NCBI RefSeq assembly: GCF_000497575.1
Contig: NZ_APJI01000023.1
Span: 124,001 to 188,000, forward strand
Source of the DNA: Afipia sp. OHSU_II-C1
GTDB lineage: Bacteria > Pseudomonadota > Alphaproteobacteria > Rhizobiales > Xanthobacteraceae
DNA length: 64,000 bases
Reading direction: 5' to 3'
A program made the position numbers and the translations under genes. Shown here in pieces: positions 16,239 to 24,635 of the stretch. The notes under the pieces were generated by a model that ran no database searches, was not told the DNA's origin, and saw only the letters and a program-made list of their open reading frames with translations. Each line of letters starts with the position of its first letter. The first letter of the stretch is position 1.

Positions 16239-16808
16239 TCAGGCTATCGCAGTGCCACTCGTCCGTAAAAATACAAACTCCGTGTCGTCATAGACGCGGC
16301 GCTCGAGTTCTTCAAAACCATCCGGCGCCGAAAATGCCGCGGCCTTCGATTCCTCGACCACCACAAGCGCATCCGGCGTCAGCCACCTGCCGTCACGCAA
16401 GGAGGCCAGCGCCTTGTCGGCCAGTCCGCGCCCGTAGGGCGGATCGAGAAACACCAGCGAGAACGGCTCGACCGGATAGGCCGGGCCGAGATTGGTCGCA
16501 TCGCGGCGATAGACCTTGGTGACGCCGCCGAGCCCCAGCGCTTCGACATTGTTACGGAGCAGCGCCCGCGCCTCCGCGCCGTTGTCCACGAACAGCGTGA
16601 ATGCCGCGCCGCGCGACACCGCTTCGATGCCGAGCGCGCCGGTGCCGGCGAACAGGTCGAGCACCCGCGCGCCGTCGATCGGGTTCTCGTAGGCATGCAT
16701 CAGGATATTGAATAGCGACTCGCGCAGACGATCCTGCGTCGGACGGATGTCATTCGACGCGGGCGAGGCGATGTTGCGGCCTCTCAGACGACCACCGACG
16801 ACGCGCAT
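16239..16808 (-). CDS. rsmD: 16S rRNA (guanine966-N2)-methyltransferase RsmD
   Basis: A 189-residue Rossmann-fold methyltransferase. It begins MRVVGGRLRGRNI, the RsmD signature; RPTQDRLRESLFNIL follows; the SAM loop is VLDLFAGTGALGIEAVSRGA; the catalytic motif IV is VFLDPPYG. It methylates G966 of 16S rRNA in the small subunit. The start at 16808 fits the family; an upstream ATG would translate the neighbouring repeat. It lies directly downstream of the RluB-like pseudouridine synthase on the same strand, separated by a palindromic repeat. The pair is a conserved RNA-modification unit in this family. Confidence 0.93.
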   Translation of the reverse strand: MRVVGGRLRGRNIASPASNDIRPTQDRLRESLFNILMHAYENPIDGARVLDLFAGTGALGIEAVSRGAAFTLFVDNGAEARALLRNNVEALGLGGVTKVYRRDATNLGPAYPVEPFSLVFLDPPYGRGLADKALASLRDGRWLTPDALVVVEESKAAAFSAPDGFEELERRVYDDTEFVFLRTSGTAIA

Positions 16809-16820
16809 GCTAGACTCCCA

Positions 16821-16865
16821 GCATGATCTTATCGGAAAACCGGTTCCCACTTTTCCGGATCATGC
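16821..16865. repeat. 45-base palindromic repeat, copy 1
   Basis: GCATGATC and GATCATGC form the outer arms; CGGAAAA pairs with TTTTCCG as the inner arm, with an unpaired TTAT on one side and a CCGGTT-type loop. It differs from the copy at 19625-19669 at four of 45 positions. Located between rsmD and the RluB-like gene. I recognise the type as a common dispersed element in Bradyrhizobium relatives. Confidence 0.85.
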
Positions 16866-16866
16866 A

Positions 16867-18963
16867 TCAGTCTTCCGTGACGCCGTCTTTGGGCTTCAGA
16901 TCGCGCTTGCCCTTGTAGCCGCGTTGCGGACGGCGCGGCGGGCCGTAGCCGCCGGCTGCTTCCTCGTTGCGCGCACGGGCTTCGTCGCTGCCCGCACGCG
17001 TCACCAGGATGCGGCGGCCCTTGCGGTCCGCGATCAGTCCGCTCTTCTTTCCCGCAGGCTTGATGCGGCCCTTGATGCGAGGCGCGTCTTCGTCCTCCGC
17101 GGCCTGCTTCACCGGCTTGTCGAACTGCGCGCCGGACATCGCGACGATCTTCTCGCCGAGCTGGTCGCGCAGCACCCGTGACTTGATCTCCTCGACCTGG
17201 CCTTCCTCGATCTCGCCAAGCTGGAACGGGCCGTAGGAAATGCGGATCAGCCGGTTCACTTCAAGTCCGAGATGCGCCATGACATTGCGCACTTCGCGGT
17301 TCTTGCCTTCGCGGATCGCAAACACGATCCAGACGTTGGCCGCCTTGTCGCGTTCCAGCGTCGCATCGATCGAACCATACTTCACGCCGTCGACCTCGAC
17401 GCCCTTCTTCAGTTCGTCGAGCTGGGCCTGCGTGACTTCGCCGTGGGCGCGGACGCGATAACGCCGCAGCCAGCCGGTGTCCGGCAGTTCCAGCGCACGG
17501 GCGAGTCCGCCGTCGTTGGTCAAAAGCAGCAGACCTTCGGTGTTGAAATCGAGCCGGCCGACGCTGATGAGGCGCGGAAGTCCCTCAGGCAGATTGTCGA
17601 ACACTGTCGGACGGCCCTCGGGATCGTCGTGGGTCGTCATCAGGCCGCGGGGCTTATGATAGAGAAACAGCCGCGTGCGCTCGCGCTCCGGCAACGGCTT
17701 GCCGTCGATGGTGACGACATCGTTGTCGGTGATATCGAGCGCCGGCGAGTTGATCACGCGGCCGTTCACCGCAACGCGGCCCTGCACGATCCAGTCCTCG
17801 GCGTCGCGGCGCGAACATAGCCCCGCGCGCGCGACGATCTTGGCGATGCGCTCGCCGGTCTTTTTCTTTTCCGGTGCCGCGCGCGGCGCACGCTTCTCGA
17901 AATCGGGTTTGCGCTCGCGGTATTCGCCGCGGCCGCCAAACGCCGGCCGCTTGGCGAAAATCTTGCTGTCGTCCTCGTTGTCGCGGCGCGGGCGTTCACC
18001 GGCTTCACTGCGTGGATGCTCCTGCCAGTCGCTGCGGCCACGCGGCGCGCGGTCCTCACGCGGCTTGTCAAAACGAGGGCGCGAAAACCGCGGGCGCTCA
18101 CTGGAATCGCGATCGCGGTCGCCACGGTCGAAACGGGGCTTGTCGAAACCACCAGCACCTTCACGGCGCGGCGGACGGCTGTCTCCATCGCGCGACGGTC
18201 CGCGCTTCTGCCAGGGCTTTTCGTTGCCGCGATCCTCACCGCGGTTGAACTCCCGGCGTGGGCCACGGTCCGGCGCACCACGCGCGGGCCGGTCGTCACG
18301 GTTGAAGCGCGGACGCTCGTCGCGCTGCGTGTAGGGCCGCTTTTCGCCGAACTTCCTGTCTCCGAATTTTTTATCCTGGAAACGTCCGGCACCGGCGCTG
18401 CGTGGTGCGCGGTCGTCGCGATCGCGCGGCTTGAAGGAATGGCCTTCACCACGATCTTCGCGCGGCTTGAACGGACGGCCTTCACCACGATCCTCACGCG
18501 GTTTGAACGAACGTCCTTCGGGGCGATCGCCGCGTGGCTTGAACGAACGTCCTTCGGGACGATCGCCACGCGGCTTGAACGGACGGCCTTCACCACGATC
18601 CTCACGCGGTTTGAACGAACGCGCTTCGCCCCGATCCCGCGAGCCGAAGTCCTTGCGCGGGCCGCGATCCGGTCCGTCCTTGCGGAAATCGTCGCGCTTG
18701 CCGGCATAGGGCTTCGGCGCATAGGGCCGCTTGTCGCCGGACGGACGCTTGTCGCCGAACTTGCGGTCGCCGAATTTCTTGTCACCGCCGCGCGGGCCCG
18801 CCGATCGTGCGGGGCGCTCATCGCGCGAACTTCCGCCACTGCGTGAGCCCGCTCCGCTGCGCGAGCCGCCGGGGCGGCCTCTGCCGCCGCCCTTGTAGCC
18901 CCCGCCTGCGCCGCCTTCACGGCGCGGCGGACGGCCGTTGTTTTTATCGTTGTCGCGGGGCAT
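16867..18963 (-). CDS. RsuA/RluB-type rRNA pseudouridine synthase with long basic repeat N-terminus
   Basis: A 698-residue protein. Residues 1 to about 365 are low-complexity, rich in Arg, Gly, Asp, Lys and Pro, and include six 12-residue repeats at 111-182 (consensus RGEGRSFKPRED). An S4 RNA-binding domain follows (ERIAKIVARAGLCSRRDAEDWI, about 371-418). The pseudouridine synthase domain carries catalytic Asp472 in GRLDFNTEGLLLLTNDG. A basic tail ends the protein. The core resembles RluB, which acts on U2605 of 23S rRNA; the exact target is inferred. The N-terminus resembles RGG-type RNA-binding tails and is far longer than in E. coli RluB (about 290 residues). Confidence 0.88.
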   Translation of the reverse strand: MPRDNDKNNGRPPRREGGAGGGYKGGGRGRPGGSRSGAGSRSGGSSRDERPARSAGPRGGDKKFGDRKFGDKRPSGDKRPYAPKPYAGKRDDFRKDGPDRGPRKDFGSRDRGEARSFKPREDRGEGRPFKPRGDRPEGRSFKPRGDRPEGRSFKPREDRGEGRPFKPREDRGEGHSFKPRDRDDRAPRSAGAGRFQDKKFGDRKFGEKRPYTQRDERPRFNRDDRPARGAPDRGPRREFNRGEDRGNEKPWQKRGPSRDGDSRPPRREGAGGFDKPRFDRGDRDRDSSERPRFSRPRFDKPREDRAPRGRSDWQEHPRSEAGERPRRDNEDDSKIFAKRPAFGGRGEYRERKPDFEKRAPRAAPEKKKTGERIAKIVARAGLCSRRDAEDWIVQGRVAVNGRVINSPALDITDNDVVTIDGKPLPERERTRLFLYHKPRGLMTTHDDPEGRPTVFDNLPEGLPRLISVGRLDFNTEGLLLLTNDGGLARALELPDTGWLRRYRVRAHGEVTQAQLDELKKGVEVDGVKYGSIDATLERDKAANVWIVFAIREGKNREVRNVMAHLGLEVNRLIRISYGPFQLGEIEEGQVEEIKSRVLRDQLGEKIVAMSGAQFDKPVKQAAEDEDAPRIKGRIKPAGKKSGLIADRKGRRILVTRAGSDEARARNEEAAGGYGPPRRPQRGYKGKRDLKPKDGVTED
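18418..18633 (-). repeat. Six 36-base coding repeats in the pseudouridine synthase N-terminus
   Basis: Codons 111-182 make six imperfect copies of a 12-residue unit (R-G/P-E-G/A-R/H-S/P-F-K-P-R-E/G-D). DNA identity between units is high, so copy number may vary between strains by slippage or recombination. Confidence 0.85.
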
Positions 18964-19126
18964 GAATGATCTCTCAGGCGTTGGGCAGAATATCGGGACT
19001 GTCGCACAGCGTGAAAATTGGCTGGCGGTACGCGCCCTTTTAAATCAGGGCGCATTTTCGCGCAAAACCGGTTCTCGCGTTTGCTGAAGACGCCGTAGTA
19101 ACAGAGTTTATCGCCGGAAACGAGGC

Positions 19127-19573
19127 ATGACGGCACGATCTTTCATGGATTTGGCGCTGAAACAGGCGGAAATCGCTGAAACAGCGGGTGAAGTGCCGAT
19201 CGGCTGCGTCATCGTGCGGGACGGCGCCGTGATCGCGCAGGCCGGCAACCGCACCCTCGCCGACCGCGACCCGACCGCCCATGCCGAGATTCTGGCCATC
19301 CGCGAGGCCGCCCGCGTCACGGGCAGCGAGCGTCTGACCGATTGCGATCTCTATGTCACGCTGGAACCCTGCACCATGTGTGCAGGGGCCATTTCCTTCG
19401 CCCGCATCCGGCGGCTTTACTATGGCGCGGCTGATCCGAAGGGCGGCGCGGTGGACTCAGGTGTCCGGTTTTTCGCCTCGCACACCTGCCATCATGTGCC
19501 GGAGATTTATCCGTCCGTCGGCGAAAGCGAAGCCGCCACGCTGCTGACGAATTTCTTCAAGGCGCGGCGCTAG
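19127..19573 (+). CDS. tadA: tRNA adenosine(34) deaminase TadA
   Basis: A 148-residue cytidine-deaminase-fold enzyme. Zinc site: HAE at 52-54 (His52, catalytic Glu54) and PCTMC at 81-85 (Cys82, Cys85). Length and the run GEVPIGCVIVRDG are typical of TadA, which converts A34 to inosine in tRNA-Arg(ACG). Divergent from the pseudouridine synthase gene across a 163-base gap, which holds a 7-base-pair hairpin (GCGCCCT with AGGGCGC, 19032-19053) and an AAAACCGGTT core resembling the palindromic repeat. Stop is followed by repeat copy 2. Confidence 0.95.
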   Translation: MTARSFMDLALKQAEIAETAGEVPIGCVIVRDGAVIAQAGNRTLADRDPTAHAEILAIREAARVTGSERLTDCDLYVTLEPCTMCAGAISFARIRRLYYGAADPKGGAVDSGVRFFASHTCHHVPEIYPSVGESEAATLLTNFFKARR

Positions 19574-19624
19574 AGTGTGATCCAGCTTCGCTGAATCAGA
19601 CTCGTCGCCGGTCGTTTTGTTTGG

Positions 19625-19669
19625 GCATGATCTTTTCCGAAAACCGGTTTCCACTTTTCGGGATCATGC
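19625..19669. repeat. 45-base palindromic repeat, copy 2
   Basis: Same length and layout as copy 1 at 16821-16865, 41 of 45 positions identical. Two of the four differences fall on paired positions 14 and 36 and keep the pair (G-C in one copy, C-G in the other). It sits between the convergent tadA and GNAT genes. Confidence 0.85.
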
Positions 19670-19670
19670 C

Positions 19671-20120
19671 CTAAATCAGATTGATCTTCATGCCCTCATG
19701 CGAGGCGTCGAAGCCAAGCCGCGCATAGAAGCGCTGCGCATCGACGCGCCGCTTGTCGGTCGTGAGCTGCAATTGCTTGCAGCCGCGCGCACGTGACTTG
19801 GCGATCATCGCCTCCATCATCTGTTCGCCGATGCCGAGCCCCCGCAGCGAACGGTCGACCCGCACACCCTCGACCTTCGCGATCCAGCTGCCATGATAGG
19901 ACATGCCGGGAATGAAGGTCAGTTGCAGGCACCCCATCGCCGTGCCCTCGTGATCCCACACATAAAGCGTGTTGTTGGGGTCCGCCGCGATGGCGTCGAA
20001 CGCGGCACAATACGCCGCCATGTTACTGGAGAAATCCTCGCGCCCGCGCGCGATCTCATCATCCGCCAGCATTTCAACAATCCGCCGGATATCCTCTCGC
20101 CGTGCCTCACGTAGTGCCAT
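19671..20120 (-). CDS. GNAT family N-acetyltransferase
   Basis: A 149-residue GNAT protein. The acetyl-CoA loop is VEGVRVDRSLRGLGIGEQMMEAMIAKSRARG (motif A, R-x-x-G-x-G pattern), followed by the beta strand and RFYARLGF typical of the C-terminal half. Substrate unknown; small amines, amino acids or protein N-termini are all possible. Its ATG shares one base with the stop codon of the upstream dehalogenase-type gene (TGATG), so translation is probably coupled. The 3' end abuts a palindromic repeat. Confidence 0.85.
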   Translation of the reverse strand: MALREARREDIRRIVEMLADDEIARGREDFSSNMAAYCAAFDAIAADPNNTLYVWDHEGTAMGCLQLTFIPGMSYHGSWIAKVEGVRVDRSLRGLGIGEQMMEAMIAKSRARGCKQLQLTTDKRRVDAQRFYARLGFDASHEGMKINLI

Positions 20121-21028
20121 CAATCCTGCCCCTGAAAGAATTCAAGTAATGCATTGGCCGTTTCCTGCGGATTTTCCTCGGGAAGGAAATGGCCCGCATC
20201 AATGGCGTGTCCCCTGACGTTCGTCGCCCAATTACGCCAGGTGTCGAGCGGGCTCGAAGCCGAGGACGCAATGCCCGCCCCGCCCCACAGCGCCAGAAGC
20301 GGCACCGTGATCTTGTTGCCGGCTTCAACGTCGGCCTTGTCCTGCTCGAAATCGGCATAGGCCCCGGCGCGATAATCCTCGCACGCGGCATGGATGCGCA
20401 GCGGATCGCGAAACGCCGTCAGGTAATGTTCGACCGCACGCGGATCGAATGGACTGGGCACATCCTTCTTGGCCCAGCTCTTGAAGGTGCGCCCGAAATA
20501 ATCGTCGGGATTCGTTGCAATCAAGTTTTCCGGCAACGGATGCGGCTGCGCCAGAAACGCCCAGTGATAGATGCGAAGCGCGAAGGCGCGATCCATCTTC
20601 AGCCAGTAATCATAGGTCGGCAGAATATCGAGCGTCGCGAAGCGCGACAGCCGCCCGGGATGATCGAGCGCCAGCCGATAGGCGACACGCCCGCCACGAT
20701 CGTGACCCGCAAGACCGAAATGCACATAACCGAGCTTTTCCATCGCCTCGACCATGACCTGCGCCATCGCCCGCTTGGTGAACGGCGCATGGTTCTCGTC
20801 GGTCTTCGGAACATCCGACCAGCCGTATCCGGGCAAATCCGGAATCACGAGGGTGAATTTGTCGGCCAGCATCGGCGCGACGCGATGCCACATCACATGG
20901 GTCTGCGGATAACCGTGCAACAGCAGCAATGGCGGGCCCTTGCCGCCGACGCGGGCGAAAATGCGCCCGCCGCGTGTGCTGATCCATTCAGACTGGAAAC
21001 CGGGAAAGAGGTCGGCAAGATCGGGCAT
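20120..21028 (-). CDS. Fluoroacetate/haloacetate dehalogenase (alpha/beta hydrolase)
   Basis: A 302-residue alpha/beta hydrolase with an Asp nucleophile. Residues that define the structurally studied Rhodopseudomonas palustris enzyme RPA1163 are present at the same positions as I recall them: nucleophile Asp110 in GHDRGGR, carboxylate-binding Arg111 and Arg114, Asp134, halide-pocket His155/Trp156 in YHWAFLAQP, Tyr219, and base His280 in DAGHFLPEE. The enzyme replaces fluoride or chloride of a haloacetate by hydroxyl through an aspartyl ester, giving glycolate. glcDEF for glycolate oxidation lies elsewhere in the window. Coupled to a GNAT gene downstream. Confidence 0.88.
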   Translation of the reverse strand: MPDLADLFPGFQSEWISTRGGRIFARVGGKGPPLLLLHGYPQTHVMWHRVAPMLADKFTLVIPDLPGYGWSDVPKTDENHAPFTKRAMAQVMVEAMEKLGYVHFGLAGHDRGGRVAYRLALDHPGRLSRFATLDILPTYDYWLKMDRAFALRIYHWAFLAQPHPLPENLIATNPDDYFGRTFKSWAKKDVPSPFDPRAVEHYLTAFRDPLRIHAACEDYRAGAYADFEQDKADVEAGNKITVPLLALWGGAGIASSASSPLDTWRNWATNVRGHAIDAGHFLPEENPQETANALLEFFQGQD

Positions 21029-21065
21029 TCATCCTCCCACTGCTTTCAGATTCTGAATTGACGCC

Positions 21066-21500
21066 CTAGCTCATAGGAACACATGGCTTAAATTGAAAAC
21101 CTATACTTTTTCGTGCCGTCCAAACTTGCCCTGTAGCAACATGTTTGTATTCGATCTCTAGATCGCTACCTTTCGTGATTTCGTAGTCATCTATTAAGGG
21201 CTCCTTTGAGTGTGAGCCATTGATCGTCTTGGTTTCCGTACGCCAACCTTTCTGAGTAGCAATCCATATGCCGCCTTCAGTTTGACGCTTAGATAGTTCG
21301 CAATTTCGATAGTGCCGAAATTCGACGATGAAAGAGCGATCTGGTTTGCGATGTATCATCCATTGCATGTATTGACGCGCGAAAGGTTGATACCCCTCGC
21401 TATACCAATAACCTTCCAGATCGGCGGCACCTGCAACCGAAGAGAAAAGAAAGGCTAGGAGCACACCGAAAGGAATTTTCTCGCTCAGGCTTCCAGGCAT
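21066..21500 (-). CDS. Exported protein of unknown function, AT-rich, coupled to purD
   Basis: A 144-residue protein with a signal peptide (residues 1 to about 27, ending SSVAGA-A). The mature part begins DLEGYWYSEGYQPFARQYMQW and continues with beta-strand-like segments, two cysteines and no motif I know. The opening resembles the strand start of small beta-barrel lipocalin-like proteins, but I would not assign it. Its ATG overlaps the purD stop (TGATG). Codon use is visibly AT-richer than in every neighbour, with codons such as ATA, TTT and AAA, so recent transfer is likely. Confidence 0.65.
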   Translation of the reverse strand: MPGSLSEKIPFGVLLAFLFSSVAGAADLEGYWYSEGYQPFARQYMQWMIHRKPDRSFIVEFRHYRNCELSKRQTEGGIWIATQKGWRTETKTINGSHSKEPLIDDYEITKGSDLEIEYKHVATGQVWTARKSIGFQFKPCVPMS

Positions 21501-22771
21501 CAAGGCAGCTTTTCCTCCCGCTTCACCGCCTGCCAGCCGATATCGCGGCGGCAAAAGCCTTCCGGCCATCGGATTCGATCGATGGCTTCATAGGCCCGGC
21601 GATGCGCCTCGCTGACGGTCTTGGCGGTTGCGGTGACGTTCAGCACCCTGCCGCCGTTGGCGAGAATTCTGTCTCCATCGGCCTTGGTGCCGGCATGGAA
21701 GATTTCGACGCCTTCGATCTTCGCAGCATCACCAAGACCTTCGATGACCGTGCCTTTGGCATAGTCGCCTGGATAGCCTTTGGCCGCCATCACCACGGTG
21801 AGCGCGGGCTCGGGATACCAGCGCAGGTCGAAATGCTTCAATTCACCTTCGACCGAAGCAAGCAGCGCCGGCACGAGGTCCGACATCAGGCGGATCATCA
21901 GCACCTGCGTCTCGGGATCGCCGAAGCGCGCATTGTATTCGATCAGCTTCGGGCCATCTTTGGTGATCATCAGGCCAGCGAACAGCACGCCCTTGTAAGG
22001 CATGCCCATCGCCTTCATCGCGCGCAGCGTCGGCAGGATGATTTCGGTCATCGTCCGCTCGCGCACCGCGTCGGTGAACACCGGCGCCGGCGAATAGGCC
22101 CCCATGCCGCCGGTGTTTGGCCCCTTGTCGCCGTCGAAGGCGCGCTTGTGATCCTGCGCGGCGGCCAGCGGCAACGCGCTGTCACCATCGCACAGCACGA
22201 AGAACGAGGCTTCCTCGCCTTCCATGAATTCCTCAACGACCGCTTCGGCGCCCGCCGCGGTGAACAGCGCATCGATCGCGGCTTCGGCCTCGGCCAGCGT
22301 CATCGCCACCACGACGCCCTTGCCGGCGGCGAGACCGTCCGCCTTCACGACAATCGGCGCGCCCTGCTTGCGGATATAGGCTTTCGCGGCGTCCGCATCG
22401 CGAAACCGCTCATAGGCCGCGGTCGGGATGTCGTTCGCCTTGCAGATATCCTTGGTGAAGCCCTTGGAGCTTTCGAGTTGCGACGCAGCCTTGCTGGGAC
22501 CGAACGCCTTGATGCCGGCTGCGGCGAGATCATCAACGATGCCGGCTGCCAGCGGCGCTTCAGGGCCAACCACCACGAGGTCGACCTTGTTCATCTTGCA
22601 GAAGTCGATCACCGCCGCATGATTCGCGACATCAAGCGCAACGCACTCGGCGTCCTGCGCGATGCCGGCATTGCCCGGCGCGCACCACAGTTTTGTCAGC
22701 AGTGGCGAGGCCGCCATTTTCCACGCCAGCGCGTGTTCGCGCCCGCCGGAACCGATCAAAAGGATATTCAT
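21500..22771 (-). CDS. purD: Phosphoribosylamine-glycine ligase PurD
   Basis: A 423-residue GAR synthetase. [18 protein letters not shown] opens the N-terminal domain. [20 protein letters not shown] and [22 protein letters not shown] follow, then the ATP-grasp region with [11 protein letters not shown] and the metal site [13 protein letters not shown]. It joins phosphoribosylamine and glycine in purine synthesis. Start 22771 is the conserved MNILLIG; the upstream in-frame ATG codons overlap the promoter shared with divergent xseA (81-base gap). Its stop is coupled to a small AT-rich exported gene, an unusual partner. Confidence 0.96.
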   Translation of the reverse strand: MNILLIGSGGREHALAWKMAASPLLTKLWCAPGNAGIAQDAECVALDVANHAAVIDFCKMNKVDLVVVGPEAPLAAGIVDDLAAAGIKAFGPSKAASQLESSKGFTKDICKANDIPTAAYERFRDADAAKAYIRKQGAPIVVKADGLAAGKGVVVAMTLAEAEAAIDALFTAAGAEAVVEEFMEGEEASFFVLCDGDSALPLAAAQDHKRAFDGDKGPNTGGMGAYSPAPVFTDAVRERTMTEIILPTLRAMKAMGMPYKGVLFAGLMITKDGPKLIEYNARFGDPETQVLMIRLMSDLVPALLASVEGELKHFDLRWYPEPALTVVMAAKGYPGDYAKGTVIEGLGDAAKIEGVEIFHAGTKADGDRILANGGRVLNVTATAKTVSEAHRRAYEAIDRIRWPEGFCRRDIGWQAVKREEKLP

Positions 22772-22852
22772 GGATAAGGGTCGAACCGGCGTTTCTGGGA
22801 TGATAGAAGGGTTTAACATGGTGTTCGACCACCGCAATAGATTCGAGTCGCG

Positions 22853-24313
22853 ATGAAAGCCACTGCCGCCGAACCGCTGCCCAATTCACCGGAATTTACC
22901 GTTTCGGAGCTGTCCTCGGCTCTAAAGCGGACGGTTGAGGACGCCTACGGCCATGTGCGGGTGCGCGGCGAAATCTCCGGCTTTCGCGGGCCGCATTCCT
23001 CCGGCCACTGCTATTTCGCCCTGAAAGACGACAGCGCCAAGATCGAGGCGGTGATCTGGAAAGGCGTCCACGGCCGGATGCGGTTCAAGCCGCAGGAAGG
23101 CCTCGAAGTCATCGCCACCGGCAAGCTCACCACCTTTCCGGGCTCGTCGAAATACCAGATCGTGATCGAAGCCATCGAGCCCGCCGGCGTCGGCGCACTG
23201 ATGGCGCTGATGGAAGAACGCAAGAAGAAGCTCGCTGCCGAAGGCCTGTTCGATGAAGCCCGCAAGCAGCTTCTGCCGTGGCTGCCGGAAGTCATCGGCG
23301 TGGTGACCTCGCCCACCGGCGCGGTGATCCGCGACATCCTGCACCGGCTGGAAGACCGCTTCCCGCGCCGCGTGCTGGTGTGGCCGGTGCGCGTGCAGGG
23401 CGAAGGCTCCGCCGAACAGATCGCCGCCGCCATTCGCGGCTTCAACGCTTTGGAAGAAGGCGGAAAAATTCCGCGACCTGATTTGCTGATCGTCGCGCGC
23501 GGCGGCGGCTCGCTGGAAGACCTGTGGTCGTTCAACGAGGAGATCGTGGTACGCGCGGCCGCGGAGAGCATGATCCCGCTGATCTCGGCGGTAGGCCACG
23601 AGACCGACGTCACGCTGATCGACTTCGCCGCCGACAGGCGCGCGCCGACACCAACAGCGGCCGCCGAAATGGCAGTCCCGGTGCGCGCCGAACTTGCCAT
23701 CGAGATTTCCAGCCTTGCACGCCGCAGCTTCGCCTGCTGGCAACGCAGCCACGAACACCGCCGTGCCGAACTGCGCAGCGCTGCTCGCGCGCTGCCGAAA
23801 GCCGCCGACCTTCTGAACATTCCTCGCCAGCGTCTCGATCGCGCCAGCGCGCAACTGCCCCGCGCCTTGCGCGCCAACGCTCATGTGTACGAGCGGCGGC
23901 TGTCTGCCATCGGCGGTCGGCTGACGGTGACCGCGTTGCGCACACAGATCGATCGCGGCAAGGAGAAGGTCGCGCGGCTCGCCACAAGCGCGCGGCGCTG
24001 CGCCGATCTGCATATCCAGCAGCGCGAGACGCGGCTGAAGTATGTCGCGCAGCTTTTGAATGCACTGTCCTACAAGGGCGTGCTGGATCGCGGCTTCGCA
24101 CTGGTGCGCGACGAACACGGTCAGCCGCTGCATGCGGCGGCCCATGTCGGCTCCGGCCAGCATCTCACCATTGAGTTCGCCGACGGACGCATCGGCGCAA
24201 CCGCAGATGGCGAGGGAACAGCCGCGGCGAAGCCGAAAGCCGCGCCGGCAAAGCCCGCCTCAAAACGAACCACCGATTTCGGCGTCAAAAAGGTCCAGGG
24301 CGACCTTTTTTGA
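22853..24313 (+). CDS. xseA: Exodeoxyribonuclease VII large subunit
   Basis: A 486-residue XseA. The N-terminal OB fold is seen in [46 protein letters not shown]. The catalytic domain holds [24 protein letters not shown] and [15 protein letters not shown], then [29 protein letters not shown] coiled-coil region and a short C-terminal segment end in QGDLF. With XseB it degrades single-stranded DNA to acid-insoluble oligomers. XseB is not in this window. Divergent from purD. Confidence 0.95.
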   Translation: MKATAAEPLPNSPEFTVSELSSALKRTVEDAYGHVRVRGEISGFRGPHSSGHCYFALKDDSAKIEAVIWKGVHGRMRFKPQEGLEVIATGKLTTFPGSSKYQIVIEAIEPAGVGALMALMEERKKKLAAEGLFDEARKQLLPWLPEVIGVVTSPTGAVIRDILHRLEDRFPRRVLVWPVRVQGEGSAEQIAAAIRGFNALEEGGKIPRPDLLIVARGGGSLEDLWSFNEEIVVRAAAESMIPLISAVGHETDVTLIDFAADRRAPTPTAAAEMAVPVRAELAIEISSLARRSFACWQRSHEHRRAELRSAARALPKAADLLNIPRQRLDRASAQLPRALRANAHVYERRLSAIGGRLTVTALRTQIDRGKEKVARLATSARRCADLHIQQRETRLKYVAQLLNALSYKGVLDRGFALVRDEHGQPLHAAAHVGSGQHLTIEFADGRIGATADGEGTAAAKPKAAPAKPASKRTTDFGVKKVQGDLF

Positions 24314-24407
24314 GCTCCCGAAAAGGGTTTCGCCGCCTCTCCTGTATGCCTATATTTAAGTCCTCTCTCCGGACGACAATCTGCCGGACCCGACAAGGAC
24401 AGTTATC

Positions 24408-24632
24408 GTGCTCAATAAATTCGGGCCTTCCGGCCAGGGCGAAGCGCAGGTCGAATATCTCGACGGCGACTTTCGCGTGACCTCTCCCGGCTCCTATGTC
24501 CGCTGCGCCATCACCGGCGAACATATTCCGCTGGACGAGCTGAAGTACTGGAGCGTCGACCGGCAGGAAGCTTACGCGACGCCGGAAGCCGTGTTGCAGC
24601 GGCACTATCCCGCGCAACTGAAGAAGGCCTGA
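24408..24632 (+). CDS. DUF2093 family protein
   Basis: A 74-residue protein matching DUF2093: FGPSGQGEAQVEYLDGDFRVTSPGSYVRCAITGEHIPLDELKYWSVDRQEAYATPEAV. The single cysteine in VRCAITG and the preceding beta-hairpin are family traits. It is almost confined to Hyphomicrobiales and Rhodobacterales and often follows xseA; the function is unknown. Start is GTG 24408 with AAGGA eight bases upstream. Its stop is three bases from the convergent lpxK stop. Confidence 0.88.
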   Translation: MLNKFGPSGQGEAQVEYLDGDFRVTSPGSYVRCAITGEHIPLDELKYWSVDRQEAYATPEAVLQRHYPAQLKKA

Positions 24633-24635
24633 TAG

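Noticed and set aside
17766..19136. 456-codon frame on the minus strand overlapping the pseudouridine synthase
   Set aside because: It lies in another frame of the repetitive N-terminal coding region, which is Arg/Ala-rich in every frame; no family match.
21602..24163. Long frames antisense to purD (391 codons) and xseA (413 codons)
   Set aside because: Composition typical of antisense frames in GC-rich genes, and both coincide with confirmed genes.
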